Assembly (NCBI GenBank): GCA_964463375.1
Contig: CAYXBQ010000028.1
Location: 1-34,493 of the forward strand
Direction: 5' to 3'
Length of the DNA stretch: 34,493 nt
From: UMGS1696 sp964463375
GTDB lineage: Bacteria; Bacillota; Clostridia; Oscillospirales; CAG-272
Shown here: positions 16,096 to 24,382 of the stretch, in pieces
Layout of the letters: every line of letters begins with the position of its first letter
Numbering within the stretch: the first letter of the stretch is position 1
Made by a program: the position numbers and the translations under genes
Notes under the pieces: model-generated
Told to the model about the DNA's origin: nothing
The model's input: the letters and a program-made list of their open reading frames with translations, nothing else
The model's database searches: none

Positions 16096-16593
16096 TCAGT
16101 TTGCATTGTTCTTGGTACGGGCAACGGAAAGGATCTTCAGCTTCATCTCTCCATTGGGGGTCTCTACGGTGATAATGTCTCCCACAGTCGCACCGATCAT
16201 GGCGCTGCCAATTGGGCTTCTGTCGGAGATACGACCCAGCATGGGGTTGGCTTCGTTGGTACCCACCAGGCTGTATTCCAGCTCTTCGTCTTCTTCCAGA
16301 TCCAGCACCTTTACGGTGGAACCCAGGTTCACCACGTCTGCCTTCAGGTCGGCTTCGTCGATGATGATGGCGTGCTCGATCAGCCCTTCCAGCTCGGCGA
16401 TCCGGGAGACCACCTTGGCCTGTTCGTTCTTTGCTTCATCGTACTCGCTGTTCTCGGACAGGTCCCCGAAGGAACGGGCTTCTGCGATGCTGACCTTGAC
16501 TTCCTCCAGCTTTACGCTTTTCAGATAGGTCAGCTCATCTACCATGGCCTGATAGCCATCTTGGGTATACTTGATCATCTTAGACTGATCCAT
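16096..16593 (-). CDS. greA: Transcription elongation factor GreA
   Basis: A 165-residue GreA: N-terminal coiled coil (about 10-80) whose tip reads ARSFGDLSENSEYDEAK, with the conserved acidic pair that reaches into the RNA polymerase secondary channel, then a C-terminal FKBP-like domain ending RISDRSPIGSAMIGATVGDIITVETPNGE. It stimulates cleavage of backtracked RNA. The ATG at 16593 has a GTGAGG ribosome site. It lies 55 nt after ctpA and 22 nt before lysS, all on the same strand, so it may be expressed both with the upstream cell-wall genes and from a local promoter I could not define. Confidence 0.97.
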   Translation of the reverse strand: MDQSKMIKYTQDGYQAMVDELTYLKSVKLEEVKVSIAEARSFGDLSENSEYDEAKNEQAKVVSRIAELEGLIEHAIIIDEADLKADVVNLGSTVKVLDLEEDEELEYSLVGTNEANPMLGRISDRSPIGSAMIGATVGDIITVETPNGEMKLKILSVARTKNNAN

Positions 16594-16648
16594 AACTTTG
16601 TTTACCTCACTATATCATGATAAAATTTTAAGCGGTTGTATATGGGGT

Positions 16649-17941
16649 TTATTCTGCGTAGAAGGAGGCCGCCGCTGCTGCCAGCTGGTTGTCCTCTTCG
16701 TCGGTGATCTTGTAGATATTCTTGCCAGCCAAACTTTCGTCCAGCTCCACCTCGATATCCGGTACGATGCCCACGCCGTGGTAGTTGTCGGAGAAGGGCG
16801 GGTTGTACATCCGATAGGTCACCGATACGGCACCGCCGTCGGTCAGGGGCACCGTGGTCTGCATACAGCCCTTCCCATAGGTGGTAGTCCCCACGATGGT
16901 GGCTTTCTCGTAGTCCCGGACGGTGCTGGTGAACAGCTCTGCGGCACTGGCGGTACTGCCATTGACGACCACCGCCATGGGGATATTCAGTTCGGTTGGT
17001 TCCGAGGTGTATTCGTCCACCTGGTTGCCGTCTGCGTCGAAGATCCGGATGATGGGCCCTTCCGGCACGATGTAGTCCAGGGTGGTCACGATGGAGGAAA
17101 GCTCCCCACCGGGATTGTACCGCAGGTCTACGATGAGCTTATCACAGCCCAAATTGCCGGTCAGATCCTCCACAGCGGCTACGAACTGCTCCGGTGTTTT
17201 GGTATCGAATTCGCTGATCTTGATCACGCCGATGGTATTGTCCGGTTCATACACACGGTAGGTCACGGTCTGGGTGTTCACCTTGGCGCGGGTGATGCGG
17301 AAGTCCACCTGTTCGGTATATCCTTCCCCTCTGGCTACGGTGAATACCGCCTCGGTCCCGATGACCCCTTGCAGCTTGGACACGGCAGTGTTATAGCCCA
17401 GTGCCTGCACGGATTCCTGTTCTTCCCCAACGGTGATGATCAGGTCTCCCGCCATGACACCGGCTTCTAAGGCAGGGGAATCCGGCAGCACGTTGATCAC
17501 TTCGATCACCTTATATTCGGTGTTGTAGATCACGCTGATCCCGATGCCGGCCATTTCGCCTTCCATTTCGGTCATGAAGGAATCAAAATCCTCGGCATTG
17601 TAGTAGGCTGCATAGTCGTCGCCGGTGCCAGCCACGTACCCTGCCGTGATCATATCCAGCAGCTCCTCGTCGTCCAGATCCCCAATGTAGTAGTTGCGGT
17701 AGATGTAGTCCACCTCTGCCAGCTTATTGAGTGCCCGGTTCAGGAAATCGCTAGATGCCTCTTGACTTTCCGTGTCCGTGTTGCCGTTGTTTTGGTACAC
17801 TGTGTTCACGGTCTGGATGGCATCGGAGGCATATTTTTTCTCATATCGGTTATACAGGCTGATATAGGTCGCCTGAAAGGTCACAAGACAGCCCAGCAGC
17901 GTCACCGCTACGGTTGCTCCTATGGAAATTTTCTTTGACAT
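16649..17941 (-). CDS. C-terminal processing peptidase, S41 family (CtpA-like)
   Basis: A 430-residue membrane-anchored or exported serine protease. One N-terminal hydrophobic segment (8-29) precedes a helical region, a PDZ domain (about 130-215; AGIGISV ... VLPDSPALEAGVMAGDLIITV) and the S41 catalytic domain (about 235-405). Catalytic Ser332 lies in NGSTASAAE and Lys357 in TTYGKG, 25 residues apart as in known CtpA proteases; VDLRYNPGGE is the conserved strand. Such proteases trim exported proteins and often control wall hydrolases. Its place directly after two LytM peptidases and ftsEX (24-nt gap) suggests that its substrates are in the same system. No ribosome-site anomaly seen. Confidence 0.95.
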   Translation of the reverse strand: MSKKISIGATVAVTLLGCLVTFQATYISLYNRYEKKYASDAIQTVNTVYQNNGNTDTESQEASSDFLNRALNKLAEVDYIYRNYYIGDLDDEELLDMITAGYVAGTGDDYAAYYNAEDFDSFMTEMEGEMAGIGISVIYNTEYKVIEVINVLPDSPALEAGVMAGDLIITVGEEQESVQALGYNTAVSKLQGVIGTEAVFTVARGEGYTEQVDFRITRAKVNTQTVTYRVYEPDNTIGVIKISEFDTKTPEQFVAAVEDLTGNLGCDKLIVDLRYNPGGELSSIVTTLDYIVPEGPIIRIFDADGNQVDEYTSEPTELNIPMAVVVNGSTASAAELFTSTVRDYEKATIVGTTTYGKGCMQTTVPLTDGGAVSVTYRMYNPPFSDNYHGVGIVPDIEVELDESLAGKNIYKITDEEDNQLAAAAASFYAE

Positions 17942-17965
17942 TGCATTTCCTTCTTTACGTTCGCT

Positions 17966-19147
17966 TTACGGCAAATTGATATAGTTTCTCGGCTCGGTAA
18001 CGGTACCGTTTTCCCGGACTTCAAAGTGTAGATGGTAGCCGGAGGAGGAACCGGTCGTTCCCACCAGGCCGATCTGCTGTCCCTGCACCACGGTATCGCC
18101 CGCAGACACCCACCGTTCGTTCATGTGGGCATACAGGGTAGCGATCCCGCCGCCGTGATCGATGAGGACATAGTTGCCGTAGCTGTAGTGATACTGGGAT
18201 TCGATGACGGTCCCGGCGTTGGCAGCGTACACATTGGTGTTGGCGGCACAGGCAAGGTCGATGCCTAAATGGTAATCGCTTGCCCCCCACAGGGTACGCC
18301 AGCCAAATTCGGAGGACACCTGATAGCGCACATCCACCGGCAGCGGCCAGCCCAGGTTACCACCAACGTAGGCTTTTTTCTCCTGCTCCTGCAGCTGTCT
18401 CAGCCGTTCTTCCAGCTTGGCATTCAGTTCGTCTTCTTGTGCTTTGGCGTTGTAATAGTTTTGCAGCAGTGCGCTTTCGTTTTGTTCCAGAGACTGCATA
18501 TAATCCTGCGCTTCGTCGGATTTTTTCTGGGCTTCCTTGATATTGTCCTCCAGATCCTCGATGGCAGAGGTTTGCAGCTCCAGCGCATATTCCAGCTCAT
18601 CCACGGCCACCTCTAAGTTGGCGGTGTTCTCTTCCAGCTGGGCAATGACGAACTGGTCGTATTCCAATATGGAAGTCACCATGTCCACCCGGGTGAGGAA
18701 ATCCACGATGTCCTCTGCCCCTAAGATCAGGCCGATGTAGCTGGATTCGCCTTCCTCATACAGGGTCACCATTCGCTCTAAGAAGGCTGTCTCCTGCTTT
18801 TCGATATTGGCTTTGGCGACCTCGATGTCGTTTTGCTTGTTTTCGATCTGTAGGGTAATGGCATCCAGCTGCTGCATGGTCAGGTTCTTTTTCTTGATGG
18901 ACAGCTCCACGATCTCGTCGTAGGTCTGCTTGGTGGTCTGCACATTGGAGTAGTCGTCTCGCACCGACTGTAGCCGGTTCAAGGCATCCTGCTGCTTAGC
19001 GGCGATCTCTGCCAGCTGCTGTTCATAGGATTTTACCGTAGCATCGGTGGCTTCTCCCGCCATGGTATGCTGTACCGGCATCACGAAAGTCGCCGCACAC
19101 AGCAGCATAGCCAGCACTGCGATCTTTGTATTCCTTTTTGTTTTCAT
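17966..19147 (-). CDS. Secreted coiled-coil LytM (M23) peptidoglycan endopeptidase, copy 2
   Basis: A 393-residue EnvC-like protein: N-terminal signal/anchor (KIAVLAMLLCAATFVMPVQHTMA), long coiled coil (about 35-265) with many QQ/LE heptads, and a C-terminal M23 domain. Zinc ligands are intact: H293xxxD297 and H372xH374, plus His341 in LYAHM, so it should be an active enzyme, not only an activator. Coiled-coil hydrolases of this layout dock to the outer loop of FtsX, and ftsEX lies two genes upstream. The neighbouring gene encodes a paralogue with the same architecture (shared VGGNLGWPLP/VGGSLGWPLP and EPRNYI...LP ends), showing tandem duplication. Confidence 0.94.
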   Translation of the reverse strand: MKTKRNTKIAVLAMLLCAATFVMPVQHTMAGEATDATVKSYEQQLAEIAAKQQDALNRLQSVRDDYSNVQTTKQTYDEIVELSIKKKNLTMQQLDAITLQIENKQNDIEVAKANIEKQETAFLERMVTLYEEGESSYIGLILGAEDIVDFLTRVDMVTSILEYDQFVIAQLEENTANLEVAVDELEYALELQTSAIEDLEDNIKEAQKKSDEAQDYMQSLEQNESALLQNYYNAKAQEDELNAKLEERLRQLQEQEKKAYVGGNLGWPLPVDVRYQVSSEFGWRTLWGASDYHLGIDLACAANTNVYAANAGTVIESQYHYSYGNYVLIDHGGGIATLYAHMNERWVSAGDTVVQGQQIGLVGTTGSSSGYHLHFEVRENGTVTEPRNYINLP

Positions 19148-19177
19148 GTTCTTTACCTTATTATATTATGAATAGAC

Positions 19178-20338
19178 TCACGGCAGTACGATATAATTTC
19201 GGGGTTCCGTATGGGCACCGTTCAGCCGCACCTCAAAATGAAGATGATACCCGGAGGCCGAGCCGGTCATACCCACCAGACCGATAAGCTGTCCCTTTTC
19301 CACCGTTTCGCCCACGGAAACCTTGCGCTGGTTCATATGGGCATACAGAGTGGCCTGTCCGCCGCCATGGTCGATCACCACGTATTCGCCGTAGCTCCAA
19401 TGGGTGCCGCTGGTGACAACGGTCCCGGCATTGGCGGCGTAGATGGCGGTATTGCAGGCACAGGCCAGGTCGATGCCGTAGTGGTATTCCTGCACACCGT
19501 TCAGCACCCGATAGCCGTATTCGGAGGAGACGTAGTACTGCACATCCATCGGCAGTGGCCAGCCTAAGGAACCACCCACATAGGCGGTCTTTTGCTTGGC
19601 TTGCAGCTCGGCCAGATAGGTCGTCAGTTCCTTGTCCAGTGCTTCTTCCGCTTCTCGGTAGGAATAGTACTGGATCAGCAGTGCCGATTCGTTTTGCTGC
19701 AAACTTTCCATATAGGCAAGGGATTCGTCAGCCAACGTCTGGGCGGTTTTGATGTCCGCTTCCAGTGTGGCCTGTGCTTCCTGTTGCAGCTGCAAGGCAT
19801 CCTCTAACTTTTCTTTATTCTCTGCCAGCGCCGCCTTTGCGTCTTCCAGAGATGTGATCACTTGCTTGTCATAGGCTTGGATGGACAACGCCATATCGAT
19901 CCGGGTCAAGAGATCCGTCAGGCTCTGGGCACCCAGCAGCAGCTCCAGCACAGAAGCTTCGCCTTCTTCATATAGGGTGATCATCCGGGCATCGAAGGCT
20001 TTTTCCTGCTTGTCGATGTCTGCTTCGGCCTTGGCAATGGCAGCTTCTGTTTCGGTGATCTGCTGGGTGATGGCATCCAGCTGTAGCTGCGCCAGATCCT
20101 TCTTTTTCAGCGACAGCGCAATGACCTCGTCATAGTAGGATTTGGTCAATGCGGCATCGGCATAATCGCCTCGTACCGCATTCAGCCTGTCCAGTGCCTC
20201 CTGCTGTTGGGTCGCCAGCTCTGCGATCTGCTTTTCGTAGGACTGTACAGTGGCATCCGTTGGTGCGGCGGCGGTGTTGGTGACCAGCAAAAGTCCCACC
20301 AGTGCTGCCGCTATATATCGTTTTCCGCTATGTCTCAT
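19178..20338 (-). CDS. Secreted coiled-coil LytM (M23) peptidoglycan endopeptidase, copy 1
   Basis: A 386-residue paralogue of the next gene. Signal peptide MRHSGKRYIAAALVGLLLVTNTAAAP, coiled coil (about 28-255), then M23 domain with zinc ligands H286xxxD290 and H365xH367 and the LYAHM histidine at 334. It lacks two cysteines or extra domains that would set it apart, but the coiled coil has diverged strongly from copy 2 while the catalytic domain is well kept, which suggests different partner specificity. It starts 30 nt after ftsX with a GAGGAG ribosome site. FtsEX would be expected to gate its activity across the membrane during division or elongation; that link is inference from position and architecture. 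Confidence 0.94.
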   Translation of the reverse strand: MRHSGKRYIAAALVGLLLVTNTAAAPTDATVQSYEKQIAELATQQQEALDRLNAVRGDYADAALTKSYYDEVIALSLKKKDLAQLQLDAITQQITETEAAIAKAEADIDKQEKAFDARMITLYEEGEASVLELLLGAQSLTDLLTRIDMALSIQAYDKQVITSLEDAKAALAENKEKLEDALQLQQEAQATLEADIKTAQTLADESLAYMESLQQNESALLIQYYSYREAEEALDKELTTYLAELQAKQKTAYVGGSLGWPLPMDVQYYVSSEYGYRVLNGVQEYHYGIDLACACNTAIYAANAGTVVTSGTHWSYGEYVVIDHGGGQATLYAHMNQRKVSVGETVEKGQLIGLVGMTGSASGYHLHFEVRLNGAHTEPRNYIVLP

Positions 20339-20342
20339 TTTT

Positions 20343-20369
20343 TATGCTGCTCCTCAGTATGCTGCTCCT
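20343..20369 (-). repeat. 12-bp direct repeat duplicating a ribosome-binding site
   Basis: TATGCTGCTCCT occurs at 20343-20354 and 20358-20369, so the minus strand carries two AGGAGCAGCATA copies between the ftsX stop and the LytM start. The proximal copy gives the functional Shine-Dalgarno; the distal one overlaps the ftsX stop codon. Confidence 0.6.
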
Positions 20370-21247
20370 TACTGCCGCAGGTACTTGCCCAGGGAGATGG
20401 AGCTGCCGATCACACCGGTGAAAATGCCCAGTCCCACAAAGCCGCCCAGCACATACTTCTGGATGGCGCTGAAGCCGGCGATGGTGATCATTTTCAAGTC
20501 ACTCATGACCAGCGTTTCCACGTAGCCGTAGAAGTACCACTCCACGAAGAAGGCAACGATGCTGGCTAACAGCCCGATGATGATACCCTCGATGAGGAAC
20601 GGCAGGGTGATGAACCAGCCTGTGGCACCTACGTATCGCATGATACTGATCTCATGCCGCCGGGCGAATACGGACAGCTTGATGGTGTTGACGATGATAA
20701 AAATGCTCACCACGGCAAGGATCACCAGGAACCAGATGAAGATCATCATGATCCCGGATTTGAAGCTTTCAATAGAGGTCGCCAGGTCCAGTCTGTCTCG
20801 GATCTTGGTCACGCCCTCGATCTGGTTGATCTGGTACTTCATTTCCGGCACTTTTTCGGTGCTGGTGTACGTTAGGATGAAGGAATCCGACAGGGGATTC
20901 CTTTCCTCGGGCACATCGTCGTATGTGTCGTACTGCTCCTTCATTTGCGCCAGCCCTTCCGACTTGGTCACACGTTCTATGGAATCCAGGTTGTCAAGCG
21001 AGGACAGCGTGCCTTGGATGGACACGATCTCGTCTTCGCTCAGCTCCCGGTCCACGAACACCACCAGCTCGTTCATCAGTCCGAACTGTTCCAGGTTCAC
21101 ATCGATGTTGTACACCAGCAGGGAAAAGCCGCCGATGACCACCAGACAGCTCATGAGCACGGCGATGGAGGCAAAGGTCATGACCCCGTTGCGCCACAGG
21201 CCCTTCAGTGCCTGTCCAATGAAGTAGAAAATATTGTATCGTCTCAT
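20369..21247 (-). CDS. ftsX: Cell-division ABC transporter-like permease FtsX
   Basis: A 292-residue FtsX with the standard topology: cytoplasmic N-terminus, TM1 (about 22-46), extracellular loop (about 50-165) that in other bacteria contacts coiled-coil wall hydrolases, then TM2 (about 170-195), TM3 (about 222-248) and TM4 (about 264-288). The cytoplasmic ARRHEISIMRYVGATGWFI segment between TM2 and TM3 is the conserved coupling motif. FtsX does not transport; with FtsE it transmits ATP-driven change outward to activate peptidoglycan hydrolases. Its ATG overlaps the ftsE stop (ATGA), and two LytM hydrolase genes follow immediately. Confidence 0.96.
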   Translation of the reverse strand: MRRYNIFYFIGQALKGLWRNGVMTFASIAVLMSCLVVIGGFSLLVYNIDVNLEQFGLMNELVVFVDRELSEDEIVSIQGTLSSLDNLDSIERVTKSEGLAQMKEQYDTYDDVPEERNPLSDSFILTYTSTEKVPEMKYQINQIEGVTKIRDRLDLATSIESFKSGIMMIFIWFLVILAVVSIFIIVNTIKLSVFARRHEISIMRYVGATGWFITLPFLIEGIIIGLLASIVAFFVEWYFYGYVETLVMSDLKMITIAGFSAIQKYVLGGFVGLGIFTGVIGSSISLGKYLRQ

Positions 21248-21921
21248 TCGAACATACCTCCCACACGGTCCTCCGTGATCAGGCCGTCCTTCAGAATGAC
21301 GACGCGCTTGTTGTAGTAGTCCACCAGATTCTTTTCATGGGTGACAACGATAACGGTCTTGCCCAGCTTATTGATCTTGATCAGCAGATTCATGATCTCC
21401 AGAGACATTTTCGGGTCGATGTTCCCGGTAGGCTCGTCTGCGATGATGACCTTGGGATTGTTGGCAAGGGCTCGTGCCAGTGCCACACGCTGCTGTTCGC
21501 CACCGGAGATCTCATTGGGGAAGGAATCCTGCTTGCCCGCCAGATTCACGGTGTTCAGGATGGCAGGCACACGGCGGCGGATCATTTTCCGGGGCGTTCC
21601 CACCACTTCCATAGCAAAGGCCACGTTTTCATATACGGTTTTTTTCGGGAACAGGCGGAAATCCTGGAACACCACGCCCAGCTCCCGGCGATAATAGGGC
21701 ACCCGGAAGTTGGAGATCTCCGCCAGATTGTAGTCCCCGACGATGAGCTTGCCGGAGGTGGGCTTTTCTTCCCGCAGCAGCAGCTTCATCAGCGTGGTTT
21801 TCCCGGCACCGGAATGGCCTACCACAAAGACGAATTCGCCGTCGTCGATGTGGAGGTTGATCCCCTTCAGTGCCAGTGTCCCATTGGGGTACGCTTTTTT
21901 TACATTTACAAAATCGATCAT
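21244..21921 (-). CDS. ftsE: Cell-division ATP-binding protein FtsE
   Basis: A 225-residue ABC ATPase: Walker A GHSGAGKTTL (35-44), Q-loop in VVFQDFRL, signature ISGGEQQRVALARAL (about 138-152), Walker B VIIADEPTGNID with catalytic Glu, and the H-loop His in VVTHEKNLVD. The compact size and the YPNGTLALKG / GEFVFVVGHSGAGKTTL sequence are diagnostic of FtsE. It powers FtsX. The ATG follows ATAAGGAATTACT. The 227 bp upstream to the regulator gene hold no clear terminator or consensus promoter, so transcription may come partly from the PucR-type gene. Confidence 0.97.
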   Translation of the reverse strand: MIDFVNVKKAYPNGTLALKGINLHIDDGEFVFVVGHSGAGKTTLMKLLLREEKPTSGKLIVGDYNLAEISNFRVPYYRRELGVVFQDFRLFPKKTVYENVAFAMEVVGTPRKMIRRRVPAILNTVNLAGKQDSFPNEISGGEQQRVALARALANNPKVIIADEPTGNIDPKMSLEIMNLLIKINKLGKTVIVVTHEKNLVDYYNKRVVILKDGLITEDRVGGMFE

Positions 21922-22148
21922 AGTAATTCCTTATAGGCGCAAAGACAGAAGTATGCCATCTGCACCATGCTATTGGTCGTTCTCCTGCACAAAACCGGCA
22001 CCTTTCACAATTGTTGTAACGAATGCGTGTCTGTTCTGTGAATTTTTCGCATAAATGCACAAATAGGGAGCACCCACATCACAGACGCAGATGCACCCCA
22101 TTTTAGACAAAAGACAAAGTTGAATCAAAAGGTCGCTGTATTTCGAGC

Positions 22149-23234
22149 TCAATACTTGACCGGCTTGGTGGTCAGGTACCGCTTGACCATGAGCGCCACC
22201 TTGAAGGTGATGGCATGGTCGAATTCCCGCAGATCCAGACCGGTGAGCTTGCGGATCTTTTCCAGACGGTACACCAGCGTGTTCCGGTGTACGAACAGCT
22301 TCCGAGAGGTCTCGGATACGTTCAGGTTGTTCTCGAAGAAGCACTGGATGGTCATGAGGGTCTCACGATCCAGGGCGTCCAGGCTGCCGTTCTTGAATAC
22401 TTCTTGCAGGAACATTTCACACAGGGTAGTAGGCAGCTGATAGATCAGACGGCCAATACCCAGGTTTTCGTAGCTGACGATGCTCTTTTCGGTGTCGAAC
22501 ACCTTGCCCACTTCCAGAGCGACCTGTGCTTCCTTATAGGACTTGGCCAGATCCTTGATGTTGTCCACCACGGTACCGATACCGATGGAGACCTTGGTGT
22601 AGAATTCGGAGTTCAGCGTATCGGCGATGCCACGGGCAATCTTTTCGATATCCTTCACATCCGTGTTGGGCTTGATCTCCTTCACCAGTACGATGTCCTG
22701 CTCGCCGGTGGAGATCACGTAGTCCTTGTTCTTGTCCGGGAAAATGTTCTGTACCATATCGAAGGACAGCACGTCGGACTTGGTATGGAACTTGATGAGG
22801 AATACCACACGACTTTCCTCGGCGTTGAACCGCAGCTCCTTGGACTTGATGTAGATGTCGCTGGGGAGGATGTTGTCCAAAATGATGTTCTTGATGAACG
22901 AGCTCTTATCGTACTTTTCATCGTACAGATTCTTGATGTTGGACAGGGAAACCGACAGCACGGTGGCCATCTTTTCAGCGAACTTATCTTCCCCTTCGAT
23001 GAATACGATGTATTCCCACTTAGAACCGGTGCCGATAGACTTGTAGGTGTAGCCGCCGGAGGTCACTGTATCCGAGGTATAAGCCAGCTCATCCCGTACC
23101 CCCTGTCTCATTTCTCCGATCTTGACCAGCTCGCTGCATGCGATGATCACGCCATTGTCGTCGATCACGCCGATCACACGGTCTACCGCATCTCTCATTT
23201 GATGAATGATTCCTTGAAACAGCCGATTTGACAT
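22149..23234 (-). CDS. PucR/CdaR-family transcriptional regulator
   Basis: A 361-residue regulator. The N-terminal ~130 residues (VIGVIDDNGVIIACSE ... SKWEYIVFIEGEDKFAEKMATVLSVSL) look like a small-molecule-sensing PAS/diacid-recognition domain. The middle (about 150-270, VSIGIGTVVDNIKDLAKSYKEAQVALEVG) is the degenerate GGDEF-like domain of CdaR proteins. The C-terminus (about 300-355, LNVSETSRKLFVHRNTLVYRLEKIRKLTGLDL) is the PucR helix-turn-helix. Relatives sense sugar diacids or purine metabolites, but many clostridial ones have no known ligand, and no catabolic operon lies beside this one. It has a near-consensus promoter and lies upstream of ftsEX on the same strand, so a role in controlling that operon is possible but unproven. 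Confidence 0.9.
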   Translation of the reverse strand: MSNRLFQGIIHQMRDAVDRVIGVIDDNGVIIACSELVKIGEMRQGVRDELAYTSDTVTSGGYTYKSIGTGSKWEYIVFIEGEDKFAEKMATVLSVSLSNIKNLYDEKYDKSSFIKNIILDNILPSDIYIKSKELRFNAEESRVVFLIKFHTKSDVLSFDMVQNIFPDKNKDYVISTGEQDIVLVKEIKPNTDVKDIEKIARGIADTLNSEFYTKVSIGIGTVVDNIKDLAKSYKEAQVALEVGKVFDTEKSIVSYENLGIGRLIYQLPTTLCEMFLQEVFKNGSLDALDRETLMTIQCFFENNLNVSETSRKLFVHRNTLVYRLEKIRKLTGLDLREFDHAITFKVALMVKRYLTTKPVKY

Positions 23235-23289
23235 AGGATGCCCCTTTCGTTCTTCCTGATAAAATAAGAAATTGTATATACTACACTAT

Positions 23290-23318
23290 ATTTTACATGA
23301 TTTTTTGTGGTTTTTCAA
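23290..23318 (-). promoter_or_regulatory. Promoter of the PucR/CdaR-type gene
   Basis: Minus-strand TTGAAA (23313-23318), 17-bp spacer, TAAAAT (23290-23295) in the AT-rich 238-bp gap 23235-23472. The rest of that gap holds an AT palindrome (ATTTTTTATAAAAAAT near 23334-23349) and no clear terminator for trmO. Confidence 0.7.
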
Positions 23319-23472
23319 TAGGGAAATAAGGATTTTTTATAAAAAATGCAGTTTTTTTTCGCTTGTTTGTACGTTTTCCCACAACAAAACGAAATTTTTA
23401 CCATTTATTTTCCAGCTTTGCCATGATATACCAAAGTTTACGCAAAAAAGTTTTTCAAAAAGTAAGCCAAAT

Positions 23473-24156
23473 TTACCCTTCTACCTGTACGACCGTCAGG
23501 ATCCCGTCAGCCACCACAAAGGAAATGGTGTAAGCTCCAAACGACATGGCGTACACCCTGGTGGGATCGTTCTGGTATGCGGGCCGTGGATCCTGTGCCA
23601 ATGCCGAAAGCAGTCCCGGACGCATCCTCTCCGGCAGGCGGGACAAAAAAGCATCGGCGCACTGGACAGTCAGTGGTGTGGTAGTGAGGGCGAAGCCGTC
23701 TTTTGCCTCCGGATGGGCATCGGTATAGGGGAGATAGGGCTTGATATCGAAGATGGGCGTGCCGTTCATCAGATCTGCTCCCCGCACCACCAGCACAGCC
23801 CCCTCCGGTGTATCCCACTGAACCTGCACCAAAGACACCGACGACAGCCCAATGGGGTTGGGGCGATAGGGCGAACGGGTGGCAAACACGCCCATGCGGG
23901 TGTTCCCCCCCAGCTTTGGTGGCCGCACCGTGGGATTCCAGTGTCCGTTTTGCTCGGCGGTGGTCCTGGTGTTCTCCGAAAACTGCCACAAGAGCCATAG
24001 GTGGGAATACCCATCGATCCCCCGCAGCGCATCCGGATCCCGATAGGCCGTCTCGAAGACGATCACGGACTCCACTGCAGCCAGCCCACTCTGCCGTGGA
24101 ATGCCGAACTTGCCGGTGTAATCATTGTAGATATGTGCGATGGTGTGCAGCTCCAT
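23473..24156 (-). CDS. trmO: tRNA (adenine(37)-N6)-methyltransferase TrmO (TsaA/YaeB family)
   Basis: A 227-residue SAM-dependent enzyme that N6-methylates t6A37 of ANN-decoding tRNAs. Family landmarks are present in order: KFGIPRQSGL (about 17-26), GYSHLWLLWQF, the NPTVRPPKLGGNTRMGVFATRSPYRPNPIGLSSV block with the SAM-binding SPxRPNP core, and LMNGTPIFDIKPYLPYTD. The C-terminal region has the expected DPRPAY segment. The start at 24156 is chosen from GGAGGAGACCC just upstream; the longer in-frame start lies inside the promoter. It is monocistronic and divergent from iorA. Confidence 0.95.
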   Translation of the reverse strand: MELHTIAHIYNDYTGKFGIPRQSGLAAVESVIVFETAYRDPDALRGIDGYSHLWLLWQFSENTRTTAEQNGHWNPTVRPPKLGGNTRMGVFATRSPYRPNPIGLSSVSLVQVQWDTPEGAVLVVRGADLMNGTPIFDIKPYLPYTDAHPEAKDGFALTTTPLTVQCADAFLSRLPERMRPGLLSALAQDPRPAYQNDPTRVYAMSFGAYTISFVVADGILTVVQVEG

Positions 24157-24195
24157 GGGTCTCCTCCGGTGTGGTTTTGGAACGATTTGTGGGGT

Positions 24196-24224
24196 AGTAT
24201 ACCACATTTTTTGGCAGATTGCAA
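24196..24224 (-). promoter_or_regulatory. trmO promoter
   Basis: Minus-strand TTGCAA (24219-24224), 17-bp spacer, TATACT (24196-24201); the leader is about 30-40 nt. Confidence 0.75.
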
Positions 24225-24249
24225 GAAACATTTCGTAAATTTTTTCGTG

Positions 24250-24273
24250 CCTGTCGGGGGGAGCGGCGACAGG
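24250..24273. other. Hairpin between the divergent trmO and iorA promoters
   Basis: CCTGTCG (24250-24256) and CGACAGG (24267-24273) form a perfect 7-bp GC-rich inverted repeat around a G-rich 10-nt spacer. It lies upstream of both -35 elements and is outside both predicted transcripts, so it is better read as a protein-binding palindrome than as a terminator. The binder is unknown. Confidence 0.45.
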
Positions 24274-24306
24274 ATCTCACAAAAACCGATTTATACCACG
24301 TTCCTC

Positions 24307-24335
24307 TTGCAAAACGGAGACAAATGCAGTATAAT
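24307..24335 (+). promoter_or_regulatory. iorAB promoter
   Basis: TTGCAA (24307-24312), 17-bp spacer, TATAAT (24330-24335). The leader to the iorA ATG is only about 40 nt and has no T-box or other riboswitch; AAAGGA precedes the start. Confidence 0.8.
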
Positions 24336-24382
24336 AGTCTCACACAGAACTTTACCAAAAGCACACCACGAAAGGAAAATAT

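Noticed and set aside
23334..23349. AT palindrome as trmO terminator
   Set aside because: It is a gap-free AT-only palindrome with no loop or GC stem, 120 bp past the stop, and would not form a stable terminator.
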